A stretch of DNA of 17,749 nucleotides from L227-5C sp038209275. Its GTDB lineage: Bacteria; Chloroflexota; Chloroflexia; Chloroheliales; Chloroheliaceae. This document shows positions 6,561 to 12,898 of the stretch, one piece after another; within the stretch, counting starts at the first letter, position 1; every line of letters starts with the position of its first letter. The stretch spans positions 1-17,749 of the forward strand of contig JBBQXW010000129.1 of the NCBI GenBank assembly GCA_038209275.1. The letters run 5' to 3'. The notes under the pieces are model-generated. The model ran no database searches. It was not told the origin of the DNA and saw only the letters and a list, made by a program, of their open reading frames with translations. The position numbers were made by a program, and so were the translations under genes.

Positions 6561-8438
6561 ATGAATAACCAGACAATAACCGAGCTTGAGAATAAATTAG
6601 CCGAATGTACCCGCCAGCTAGAAGAAGCCAGAGCCGAAAACGCCCGGTTAGTGGCGGCAGCCCAGTCGCAACCCGCCGATAATCTGGAAGCCGAAACCGA
6701 GGCGCGGTTGGAAGAATTTGTGGCGCTGGCCCATATTGCCCAGTTAATTGCTGAGACCGCTAATTTAGAAACTATTCTGGATGCGATTGGCGAACAGGTC
6801 TGCAAGCTCACTGGCTGTATTGCCGCCGCCGTTTATCTCAAAACCAATGACCAAACCACCCGGTTAGCTGGTAGCTATGGTGTCCCCGACCCGGTAATGG
6901 AAACGCTGCACCAAATCCTGCAACAGTACCCGGTGGCCTTCCCCGATGAAGTATCATCCGACCTGGCGGGCCTGGTAAAAACGCTGCTTTCCGACCAAAT
7001 TGTCTTGGAACCTTACAAAACTTATCCGTTCCCGATGGATGCACCCGAACTTTACCGCGCCTTTGAGATTGCTGGCTGGCAAACTATCGCTAACGTACCG
7101 ATGTTTCTCAACGGGCATTTTCTGGGACGGCTCGGCTGTTATTTTGCCAAAAAAATTCGCCTGACTCCGCCGCTCGAACGGGTTATGCGCGCTGCCAGCC
7201 AATATACTGTAGTGGCGGTACAAAACGCCGAACTGGTCAATGGATTACGCAGCGAGGTAAAACGGCGCGAAGCGCTGGAAAATGCGGTGGCCCAAATCAG
7301 TTCCGAACTGGATTTGTCGAAGGTGCTGGAAAATATTATCACCGGGGTAGTTTCCCTGATGGACAAACCAGCTGAATTGGTCGGGGTAGTTTCATTGGTA
7401 GATAAGGAGCAAGACCGGCTTTTTGTAAAGGCTACGGTAAATGCTACCGGGTTATTGATAGATTATGGCTTCAAACAGGGCGAAGGCTTGAGCGGGTTGG
7501 TCTGGGAGCGCAAAGCCCCGGTCATTCTCAATTATTATGACCAGCTTCCCAGTCCATTGCCGCCAGAAGTGGCCTCATCCCGTTGGGCCGGAGTCGGTGT
7601 GCCGATTTTCTGGCAGGACGAGGTTATCGGGGTCTTCGGTATTGTAAGCGGAAATTCACAGTGGCGCTTTAATCAGGCCGATGCCGACCTGATGACGATG
7701 TTTGCCCGACACGCTGCAATTGCCATCGAAAACGCCCGGCTGTACGCTCAATCGCAGGAACTGGCGGTAGTAGAGGAGCGCAACCGACTGGCCCGCGAAT
7801 TGCACGATACCGTCACGCAAATGCTCTACAGTATGACCCTCACCAGCCGCGCCGCCAAAAACTTTCTGACTAAAAAGCCGGAGCGCGTTCCGGCGCAACT
7901 GGATAGCCTGGAAGAACTTTCGCGGCAAGCGCTGGCGGAAATGCGTGCTTTGTTGTTGCAATTGCATCCTCGTGAGCTTGAGAATGAAGGCTTAATTACG
8001 GCCCTTCGCCGATTGCTCTCCGAAATCGGCAATCGCCATAATTTTGTGACCCGCTTCGATTTGCAATACGCAGCCTCGCCCCCCGAAGAAAGTATTACAA
8101 ACGGGCCTCACCTGCTTACGCCCGGTCAGGAACAGGCGCTCTACCGTATTGCTCAGGAGGGTCTGGCAAATATTATCAAACACGCCCAGGCTAAAAATAT
8201 CGAAATGTCGCTAAATTTTACCGAGCAGCCCGGCTACGTCTGTTTCAAGCTAAAAGATGACGGCGTAGGTTTGGCTACGACCAGAATTGTAGCCGATAAC
8301 GAGAAATTAGGCAGTGGCGGATTAGGCTTGCGCGGCATCCGCGAGCGCGTCCGCCACCTCAACGGCGACCTCAGTCTAACCTCCGGCCCACAAAATAAAG
8401 GTACGCTGCTGACCATCACGCTGCCGTTAAAGAATTGA
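6561..8438 (+). CDS. GAF-GAF sensor histidine kinase (HisKA_3 / NarL-type)
   Basis: Cytoplasmic two-component sensor kinase of 625 residues with no membrane helix. A coiled coil spans about 1-55, then GAF domain 1 (about 55-225) and GAF domain 2 (about 240-395). The HisKA_3 dimerisation domain has EERNRLARELHDTVTQ, phospho-acceptor His415. The HATPase domain has Asn537 in the N box (EGLANIIKHAQ), DDGVG (566-570) and GGLGLRGIRERV (586-597). All key residues are present, so it should be active on a LuxR-type response regulator. None is adjacent, so it is an orphan. The ATG at 6561 is preferred over reading in from 6408, because the upstream residues would be encoded by the MITE-like element and an extended -10 lies at 6507. 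Its ribosome-binding site is weak (AAGAG). The decayed kinase at 5696-6268 belongs to the same broad family. Confidence 0.95.
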   Translation: MNNQTITELENKLAECTRQLEEARAENARLVAAAQSQPADNLEAETEARLEEFVALAHIAQLIAETANLETILDAIGEQVCKLTGCIAAAVYLKTNDQTTRLAGSYGVPDPVMETLHQILQQYPVAFPDEVSSDLAGLVKTLLSDQIVLEPYKTYPFPMDAPELYRAFEIAGWQTIANVPMFLNGHFLGRLGCYFAKKIRLTPPLERVMRAASQYTVVAVQNAELVNGLRSEVKRREALENAVAQISSELDLSKVLENIITGVVSLMDKPAELVGVVSLVDKEQDRLFVKATVNATGLLIDYGFKQGEGLSGLVWERKAPVILNYYDQLPSPLPPEVASSRWAGVGVPIFWQDEVIGVFGIVSGNSQWRFNQADADLMTMFARHAAIAIENARLYAQSQELAVVEERNRLARELHDTVTQMLYSMTLTSRAAKNFLTKKPERVPAQLDSLEELSRQALAEMRALLLQLHPRELENEGLITALRRLLSEIGNRHNFVTRFDLQYAASPPEESITNGPHLLTPGQEQALYRIAQEGLANIIKHAQAKNIEMSLNFTEQPGYVCFKLKDDGVGLATTRIVADNEKLGSGGLGLRGIRERVRHLNGDLSLTSGPQNKGTLLTITLPLKN

Positions 8439-8453
8439 CGATTGACGATTGAG
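8434..8453. repeat. Short tandem repeat (ATTGACG)
   Basis: ATTGACGATTGACGATTGAG overlaps the stop codon of the kinase gene and runs into the GGTAGGGG-family element. Similar AATCGT/GTCAAT wording recurs inside the STAND gene near 16537-16589. Confidence 0.6.
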
Positions 8454-8470
8454 AACGTGTTTCAGGCTGA

Positions 8471-8544
8471 GGTAGGGGCTTGATTTATCAAGCCCAGATT
8501 GGGTTCGACCCTTCGAACCCCTACCACGTTGTGAAACTGGTTTT
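8471..8544. repeat. Palindromic element, GGTAGGGG family (copy C)
   Basis: GGTAGGGG (8471-8478) pairs with CCCCTACC (8518-8525). The core contains two nearly ideal hairpins, GGGCTTGATTTATCAAGCCC and GGGTTCGACCCTTCGAACCC. The right flank GTTGTGAAACTGGTTTT matches that of copy B. It lies between the convergent sensor-kinase and zinc-ribbon genes, where the hairpins might also act as a terminator. Confidence 0.85.
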
Positions 8545-8552
8545 GAGGATTG

Positions 8553-8747
8553 TTAATTAGGGGTAATGGACAATTCGTAGCTCTGGGTGCTGGCGGGGAA
8601 GGGCATTGCCAGTGCCATGACGCGCTGAATGATTTTGTCCAGTTCGCCCCGGTCAAGCCAGACTCCCCGGCATTTGGTGCAATAATCGGTCTCAACGCCA
8701 TGCTGTCTAATTCGTCGCAAAGTAATATTACAGGTTGGGCAAAGCAT
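8553..8747 (-). CDS. Small zinc-ribbon protein (zf-TFIIB family)
   Basis: A 64-residue protein beginning MLCPTCNITLRR. It has four metal-ligand cysteines (C3, C6, C23, C26) and the family signature CTKCRGVWLDRGELDKII, typical of the bacterial TFIIB-like zinc ribbon. The C-terminal third is a short helix and tail. Its role is unknown; such proteins are thought to bind nucleic acid or partner proteins. The start at 8747 is supported by GGAGG 6-7 bases upstream. It is codirectional with, and downstream of, the M50 protease gene but separated by 140 bp with a hairpin, so co-transcription is possible but not shown. Other frames across this stretch are longer but lack any domain. Confidence 0.88.
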   Translation of the reverse strand: MLCPTCNITLRRIRQHGVETDYCTKCRGVWLDRGELDKIIQRVMALAMPFPASTQSYELSITPN

Positions 8748-8823
8748 TTTACTTCCTCCATGAAAAGAAACTTTTGAATTAGCTTGATTGAACTCAAATG
8801 TGAAGTGTGGTTGAAAATCAGGC

Positions 8824-8854
8824 GTAAAGGACGGGCATCATACCCGCCCTTTAC
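8824..8854 (-). terminator. Hairpin between protease and zinc-ribbon genes
   Basis: GTAAAGGACGGG pairs with CCCGCCCTTTAC around a 7-base loop, with one mismatch. It lies 34 bases past the protease stop. On the minus strand it is followed by a weak, late T-run (GCCTGATTTTC), so termination is plausible rather than certain. Confidence 0.5.
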
Positions 8855-8887
8855 TGTTCGCTCACTAGCCGAAGCTTAAACTATGGG

Positions 8888-10102
8888 TCAGGCCGCTTGT
8901 GTGCCTGTTCCAGCCGCTCCGTCCTGGGCTTCGGTAACAGGGCGAGGACGGTTTAGTTCGGTGCGTTCGCCGTCCGGCCCGACCAGACCGAGCCGTTGCT
9001 GCATTTCCAGATAGCGCGGTACGTCTGCCAGATAAAGTATTCCAGCAAACTGACCCCACTGGTCAATCACGGCGGCAAAGAGGGCAGGTTTGGCTTGCAT
9101 CATTTCAAGGGTAGTCTGCAACTCGTCGGTGGGGCGAACCGCCAGCAAGCTACCGCGCCGCAACATTACCTCGATTACTTTTAGTTGCGCCCAATCATTG
9201 ACCGGGTATTTACGTACCATTTCCGGGCTAAGTACACCCAGCAGATAGCCATTCTCGATTACCGGCAACAACCGGCCCGGCTGAAGCTGGAAGAAAAGCT
9301 GGGCCGCTTCGTTTAGTTTCATCTCAGGACTCAGCGCCGGGCTACTTCGCCACATCACCCGCTCGACTGTGATACCTTTCAGACTGACCGTCGCCAGTGT
9401 TTGGGCGTAACCCAGTTTGGCGGCGCTAATCAAGAACCAGCCGATGAGAATGAACCAGAAGCCATCAAAGATTGCGCCCTGGAGCAAAAACCAGAAACCC
9501 AGCCCGACAAAGCCCCAGCCGAACATCCGGCCCGACCCTGCCGCCCAGCGCGTCGCCTTGACCGGGTTGCCGGTGCGACCCCAGACCAGCGCTTTCAAAA
9601 TGCGCCCGCCATCAAGCGGATAGGCTGGAATAAGGTTAAAAGCCGCCAGCAAAAAGTTGGCAATTGCCAGATAGCCGCCGATTGCGCCAACCGCCGGATT
9701 TAGCCCGCCCAGCGTAGTGGCAATGGCAAAAAATAGTCCGGCAAGACCCATGCTGGTCAGTGGCCCAACCACCGAAATCCAGAATTCGTCTTTAGCCCGG
9801 CGTGGTTCTTCTTTAAGCTGCGACACCCCGCCGAAGAGGTGCAGCATTATATTTTCTACTTTGATACCGCGCTGCTGGGCCACAATAGCGTGCGCTAATT
9901 CGTGCAGCAAGATTGAGCCGAATAATCCGACGAAACTTAAAATTGCAGCAGTCAAGTAAGCCAGCGCCCCCCATCCCGGCAACGCCGCCGGGAAATAGCC
10001 CGTCGCCAGACTAAAGCTGATAAGTCCGCCGACAATCAATAGCGTCCAATCCAGCCGTATATCTATATTGCGTATTTTCATTAATTTATAGCCACGATTC
10101 AT
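8888..10102 (-). CDS. M50 family site-2-type membrane metalloprotease with CBS domains
   Basis: Zinc peptidase of the cytoplasmic membrane, expected to cut substrates within or near the bilayer (SpoIVFB/Rip3-like group). The protein has 404 residues. Zinc ligands lie in SILLHELAHA (His67, Glu68, His71) and the third in NLIPAYPLDGGR (Asp164). About six membrane helices fall between 18 and 235. Two weak CBS modules follow (about 245-360), which in this group bind adenine nucleotides and tune activity. The tail is disordered. ATG 10102 is chosen because AAGGAG precedes it by about 9 bases. An in-frame ATG at 10192 would read through the 50-bp palindrome and lacks a site. No obvious substrate, such as an anti-sigma factor, lies next to it. 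Confidence 0.94.
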   Translation of the reverse strand: MNRGYKLMKIRNIDIRLDWTLLIVGGLISFSLATGYFPAALPGWGALAYLTAAILSFVGLFGSILLHELAHAIVAQQRGIKVENIMLHLFGGVSQLKEEPRRAKDEFWISVVGPLTSMGLAGLFFAIATTLGGLNPAVGAIGGYLAIANFLLAAFNLIPAYPLDGGRILKALVWGRTGNPVKATRWAAGSGRMFGWGFVGLGFWFLLQGAIFDGFWFILIGWFLISAAKLGYAQTLATVSLKGITVERVMWRSSPALSPEMKLNEAAQLFFQLQPGRLLPVIENGYLLGVLSPEMVRKYPVNDWAQLKVIEVMLRRGSLLAVRPTDELQTTLEMMQAKPALFAAVIDQWGQFAGILYLADVPRYLEMQQRLGLVGPDGERTELNRPRPVTEAQDGAAGTGTQAA

Positions 10103-10151
10103 TTTATTTTCTCCTTTTATCAGAATTTTCGCTTTAGTGCTGCTTCCCGGC

Positions 10152-10201
10152 TTTGCTAAGTTGCTGAAAAATCTCGCGAGATTTTTCAGCAACTTAGCAA
10201 A
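10152..10201. repeat. Perfect 50-bp palindrome
   Basis: The half-site begins TTTGCTAAGTTGCTGAAAAA and ends TCTCG; it is followed with no spacer by its exact reverse complement (centre CTCGCGAG, between 10176 and 10177). A second small palindrome, GGGCTATAGCCC, lies at 10206-10217. It sits upstream of the protease start and opposite the TetR promoter. It is too long and symmetrical for an ordinary operator. The rest of 10103-10419 shows no gene. Confidence 0.9.
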
Positions 10202-10419
10202 ATTTGGGCTATAGCCCGCCTGAAAGGGAAAGTTCTGTTTATTTCGCTCTTACTGAGCTTCTACCAATAATATACGTGGCGGAAATGAAGTAACAGTGAG
10301 GTTTAGATTAGGAATAAATTAAAGCGATGTTTTCATCATAAGCTGAAACTCGCTGCTCCGATTTGCCTTGATTATATCACTGCTCTGCTAAAATAGGCAC
10401 GCCCCAGATAAATCCGCTA

Positions 10420-10447
10420 TTGACAGGCCAAAAAAGGGTGCTATAAT
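10420..10447 (+). promoter_or_regulatory. tetR-type gene promoter (sigma70, near-consensus)
   Basis: A perfect -35 TTGACA (10420-10425) and a perfect -10 TATAAT (10442-10447) are separated by 16 bases. The -10 is extended by TGC. The start of transcription would fall at about 10454, inside the operator. Confidence 0.9.
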
Positions 10448-10452
10448 AAAAA

Positions 10453-10472
10453 TCGAATGAACGTTCAATCTA
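10453..10472 (+). promoter_or_regulatory. Putative TetR operator 1
   Basis: TCGAATGAACGTTCAATCTA contains the palindrome GAATGAAC/GTTCAATC (one mismatch). It overlaps the predicted transcription start. It shares TCGAATGAAC with operator 2 at 11081-11100. Confidence 0.7.
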
Positions 10473-10483
10473 AGCTGGAATAT

Positions 10484-11053
10484 ATGATTAAAGTAACCGA
10501 CAAACAAAGCGCTATCCTGAATACCGCCCTCAAGTTGCTAGTAAAAAACGGCTTCCACAATACGCCGATGTCGTTAATTGCAAAAGAGGCTGGGGTTAGC
10601 GCGGGCATTATCTATCACTATTTCGAGAGCAAAGATGACTTAATTCATCAACTTTATCACGAGATAGAGGTAAAGCTTTCACAAACATTGCTTGATCAAA
10701 AAGCGGAACAATTAGAGGGTATAGCTTTGCTACGGCAAATCTGGCTGAACGCTTATGCTTATTATGTAGCCCATCCCAATGAAACCTTGTTTCTGGAACA
10801 ATATAAAAATTCGCCTTTCTACAAACATTGGGAAGGGAGTAGTGACGAAACCGGGTTATTGTTAAGCCGGAAAATTGAGCAAGCTATAACGGAAGCGAAG
10901 ATAGTCGAGTTGCCCCTTATAGTTTTATATAGCCTGACGTTGGGGGTAGCAATGGCGCTTGCCAAGCAGCAGATAGCCAAAATAATTGAACTGGATGATG
11001 CAACTCTGCAAAAAATAGCTGATGCAGTCTGCCGTAGTGTGCAATTAGTCTGA
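10484..11053 (+). CDS. TetR/AcrR family transcriptional repressor
   Basis: A 189-residue regulator. The N-terminal DNA-binding domain reads ILNTALKLLVKNGFHNTPMS, with the recognition region LIAKEAGVSAGIIYHYFESKDDLI (about 31-54) typical of the family. The C-terminal part is an all-helical ligand and dimerisation domain with no recognisable subfamily. ATG 10484 is preferred over ATG 10457: the latter lies inside operator 1 and only about 3 bases after the predicted transcription start, whereas GGA precedes 10484 and gives normal family length. It is expected to repress its own promoter and the dehydrogenase that follows 67 bp downstream, since both are preceded by the same operator wording. 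The inducer is unknown. Confidence 0.93.
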   Translation: MIKVTDKQSAILNTALKLLVKNGFHNTPMSLIAKEAGVSAGIIYHYFESKDDLIHQLYHEIEVKLSQTLLDQKAEQLEGIALLRQIWLNAYAYYVAHPNETLFLEQYKNSPFYKHWEGSSDETGLLLSRKIEQAITEAKIVELPLIVLYSLTLGVAMALAKQQIAKIIELDDATLQKIADAVCRSVQLV

Positions 11054-11080
11054 TTTTCTTTTTTTATTTTTTAACAAGTA

Positions 11081-11100
11081 TCGAATGAACAGTCATTCGA
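11081..11100 (+). promoter_or_regulatory. Putative TetR operator 2
   Basis: TCGAATGAACAGTCATTCGA is a perfect inverted repeat (TCGAATGA / TCATTCGA, 4-base spacer) located 20 bases before the ATG of the dehydrogenase. It shares TCGAATGAAC with operator 1. Confidence 0.75.
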
Positions 11101-11120
11101 TTAAATAAAGGAGTAACATT

Positions 11121-12080
11121 ATGTCAACCAAATGGACAGCTAATGATATACCTGACCAGACTGGACGAGTAGCAATCGTTACCGGGGCAAATATTGGTCT
11201 GGGCTACGAAAGTGCTTTAGCACTGGCCCGCAAAGGCGCACAAGTTGTTATTGCCAGTCGCGATGAAACCAAAGGCCAAAATGCAGTGAGCAAACTGAAA
11301 CAGCAAGTAGCCGGAGCGAAGGTTGAATTTATAAAACTTGACCTAGCCAACCTTACCAGCGTGCGGGGTTTTGTCCACGAATTCAAGACCGGCTATGGAC
11401 GGCTGGACATTCTTATGAATAACGCCGGGGTAATGGCGATACCGCGCCGCGAAACAGCAGACGGCTTTGAAATGCAACTGGGAACTAATCACCTGGGCCA
11501 TTTCGCCCTGACCGGGCTGTTGCTCGATTGGTTGCTAAAAACGCCGGCCAGTCGGGTAGTAAATACGACCAGTGGCGCTCACGTTTACGGGCGATTTCAT
11601 TTCGACGACCCACAGTTGCAGCAAAACTACGGTCGGTGGAAGGCTTACGGGCAGAGCAAATTTGCCAATGTGCTGTTCACTTTTGAACTACAGCGCCGTC
11701 TGGCGGCGGCTGGGCAAAATACTTTAAGCTTGACGGCCCATCCCGGCTATGCTCACACCAACTTACAGGCCACCAGCGCAACCGCTGTCAATAGCCGACT
11801 TGAGCAAGCGTTTTATACTATCTTAGGCCCGGTAATGTCTCAAAGTGCCGCAATGGGAGCCTTGCCACAGCTTTACGCCGCGACTGCACCAGAGGCAAAA
11901 GGGGCTGAGTTTTACGGGCCGCGCTTTTATCTAAGGGGCTACCCGGTGCTGGCGAACGCCACCGCCAAAGCTTACGACGAAGAAACAGCGAGTCGTCTAT
12001 GGAAGCTGTCCGAGGAGTTGACGGGAGTACACTACAATTTTAAGGTAAGCGAACACGGGTTTGCGCTTGAGCTTAAATGA
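11121..12080 (+). CDS. Short-chain dehydrogenase/reductase (retinol-dehydrogenase-like)
   Basis: NAD(P)-dependent oxidoreductase of 319 residues with a Rossmann fold. The cofactor motif is TGANIGLG (21-28). NNAG follows at 100-103 and the structural Asn123 in NHLGHF. The catalytic Ser151 and YGQSK (Tyr176, Lys180) complete the tetrad. SRD at 46-48 after the second strand suggests NADP preference. The overall pattern, including the long C-terminal region, matches the retinol dehydrogenase / WW-domain oxidoreductase-like group; bacterial members have varied, mostly unknown substrates. The start is supported by AAGGAG about 8 bases upstream. The gene follows the TetR gene with an operator between, so it is probably the regulated target. 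It converges on the next gene with a 6-bp gap. Confidence 0.95.
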   Translation: MSTKWTANDIPDQTGRVAIVTGANIGLGYESALALARKGAQVVIASRDETKGQNAVSKLKQQVAGAKVEFIKLDLANLTSVRGFVHEFKTGYGRLDILMNNAGVMAIPRRETADGFEMQLGTNHLGHFALTGLLLDWLLKTPASRVVNTTSGAHVYGRFHFDDPQLQQNYGRWKAYGQSKFANVLFTFELQRRLAAAGQNTLSLTAHPGYAHTNLQATSATAVNSRLEQAFYTILGPVMSQSAAMGALPQLYAATAPEAKGAEFYGPRFYLRGYPVLANATAKAYDEETASRLWKLSEELTGVHYNFKVSEHGFALELK

Positions 12081-12089
12081 GAACTCTCA
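12078..12089. repeat. Small inverted repeat joining two convergent stop codons
   Basis: TGAGAACTCTCA has arms TGAGA/TCTCA. It includes the TGA of the dehydrogenase and the TGA (minus strand) of the kinase-like gene. There is no T-run long enough for a terminator. Confidence 0.4.
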
Positions 12090-12845
12090 AAAAGGTAATT
12101 CTATAACGAAGCCGGGCAAGTCGGACTGATAGCGGAGGCTACCAGCGTGAGCAGCGATAATGCCGTGAGCGACATAGAGACCGATGTCCAGTGGCCCGGC
12201 CTTTGTATCGGTATTGAGGATTTCCCGGTGGATAGGACGATAGAGGTCAAAGAGAAAAGCTTGCTCTTCCTCACTTACTTGCAAGCCAGGGCTTTTCAAT
12301 TGCAAGATGAGCCGATTATTCTCAAGGTTTTGATAACACGACAGCAATAATTGGGGTGAATTATCGCTGCTTTTCTGTGTATCAAAAATAAAATTTATTA
12401 AAGTAATCAGCGCGCGTTCCAGCCGGGGTTGATCAACCCTGATGTGAAGCGACTGTTCGATGAGCGAAACCTGAACACCTGAGCGATTTTCATCGCTCAG
12501 GTGTTCAAGGGTGGTTTCAATTAATTGCTTCAACTCAATTTCGGCTGGGTCAAGATTGAGATGATTAAGCGGAATACGCATCGCTTCTAACAATTCCTCA
12601 ATCATCTCGACGGTTTCTTCGCCCTGATTAATCATGCGTCCCATAATTCGTCGCAAATTATCAAATTCAGGTGAAGCAGGCAATTTATCAAAGGCGATTT
12701 GGGCATAGCTATGTACAACGGTTAGTGGGGTTCGCAACTCATGGAAAACATAAGAAAGAAACCGTTCGGAAAGTAGGCTGGTAACATCTTCGGGTTCTTG
12801 TGATGATGAAGGTGGAAATGCACTAAAATTGCTATCTTGCATCAA
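12087..12845 (-). CDS. Histidine-kinase-like protein with degenerate ATP-binding domain
   Basis: A 252-residue soluble protein. The HisKA region has an intact H box, SYVFHELRTPLTVVHSYAQI (phospho-acceptor at about His35), followed by a dimerisation helix pair. The C-terminal part has the size and order of a HATPase domain but its motifs are eroded. The N box reads RLERALITLINFIFDTQ, where the usual catalytic Asn-Ala pair is absent. The D box reads LKSPGLQVSEEE instead of DxGxGI. The final G box reads GPLDIGLYVAHGII. It may be a pseudokinase, a phosphotransfer or docking protein, or a partner of the GGDEF protein encoded 53 bp upstream in the same direction. ATG 12845 is used; the AAGGAC before it is a moderate ribosome-binding site. 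A second Met follows immediately. Confidence 0.88.
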   Translation of the reverse strand: MMQDSNFSAFPPSSSQEPEDVTSLLSERFLSYVFHELRTPLTVVHSYAQIAFDKLPASPEFDNLRRIMGRMINQGEETVEMIEELLEAMRIPLNHLNLDPAEIELKQLIETTLEHLSDENRSGVQVSLIEQSLHIRVDQPRLERALITLINFIFDTQKSSDNSPQLLLSCYQNLENNRLILQLKSPGLQVSEEEQAFLFDLYRPIHREILNTDTKAGPLDIGLYVAHGIIAAHAGSLRYQSDLPGFVIELPF

Positions 12846-12898
12846 TATTGTCCTTGATTTGAAAAATAAGAAGATTTGATGTCTGAGTTCAGGTAATT

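Noticed and set aside
8550..8797. Longer open frames overlapping the zinc-ribbon gene on both strands
   Set aside because: Only the 64-codon minus frame has the four cysteines, the zf-TFIIB signature and a strong ribosome-binding site.
10103..10192. Upstream extension of the M50 protease by 30 residues
   Set aside because: It would be translated from the 50-bp palindrome, and a good ribosome-binding site precedes the ATG at 10102 instead.
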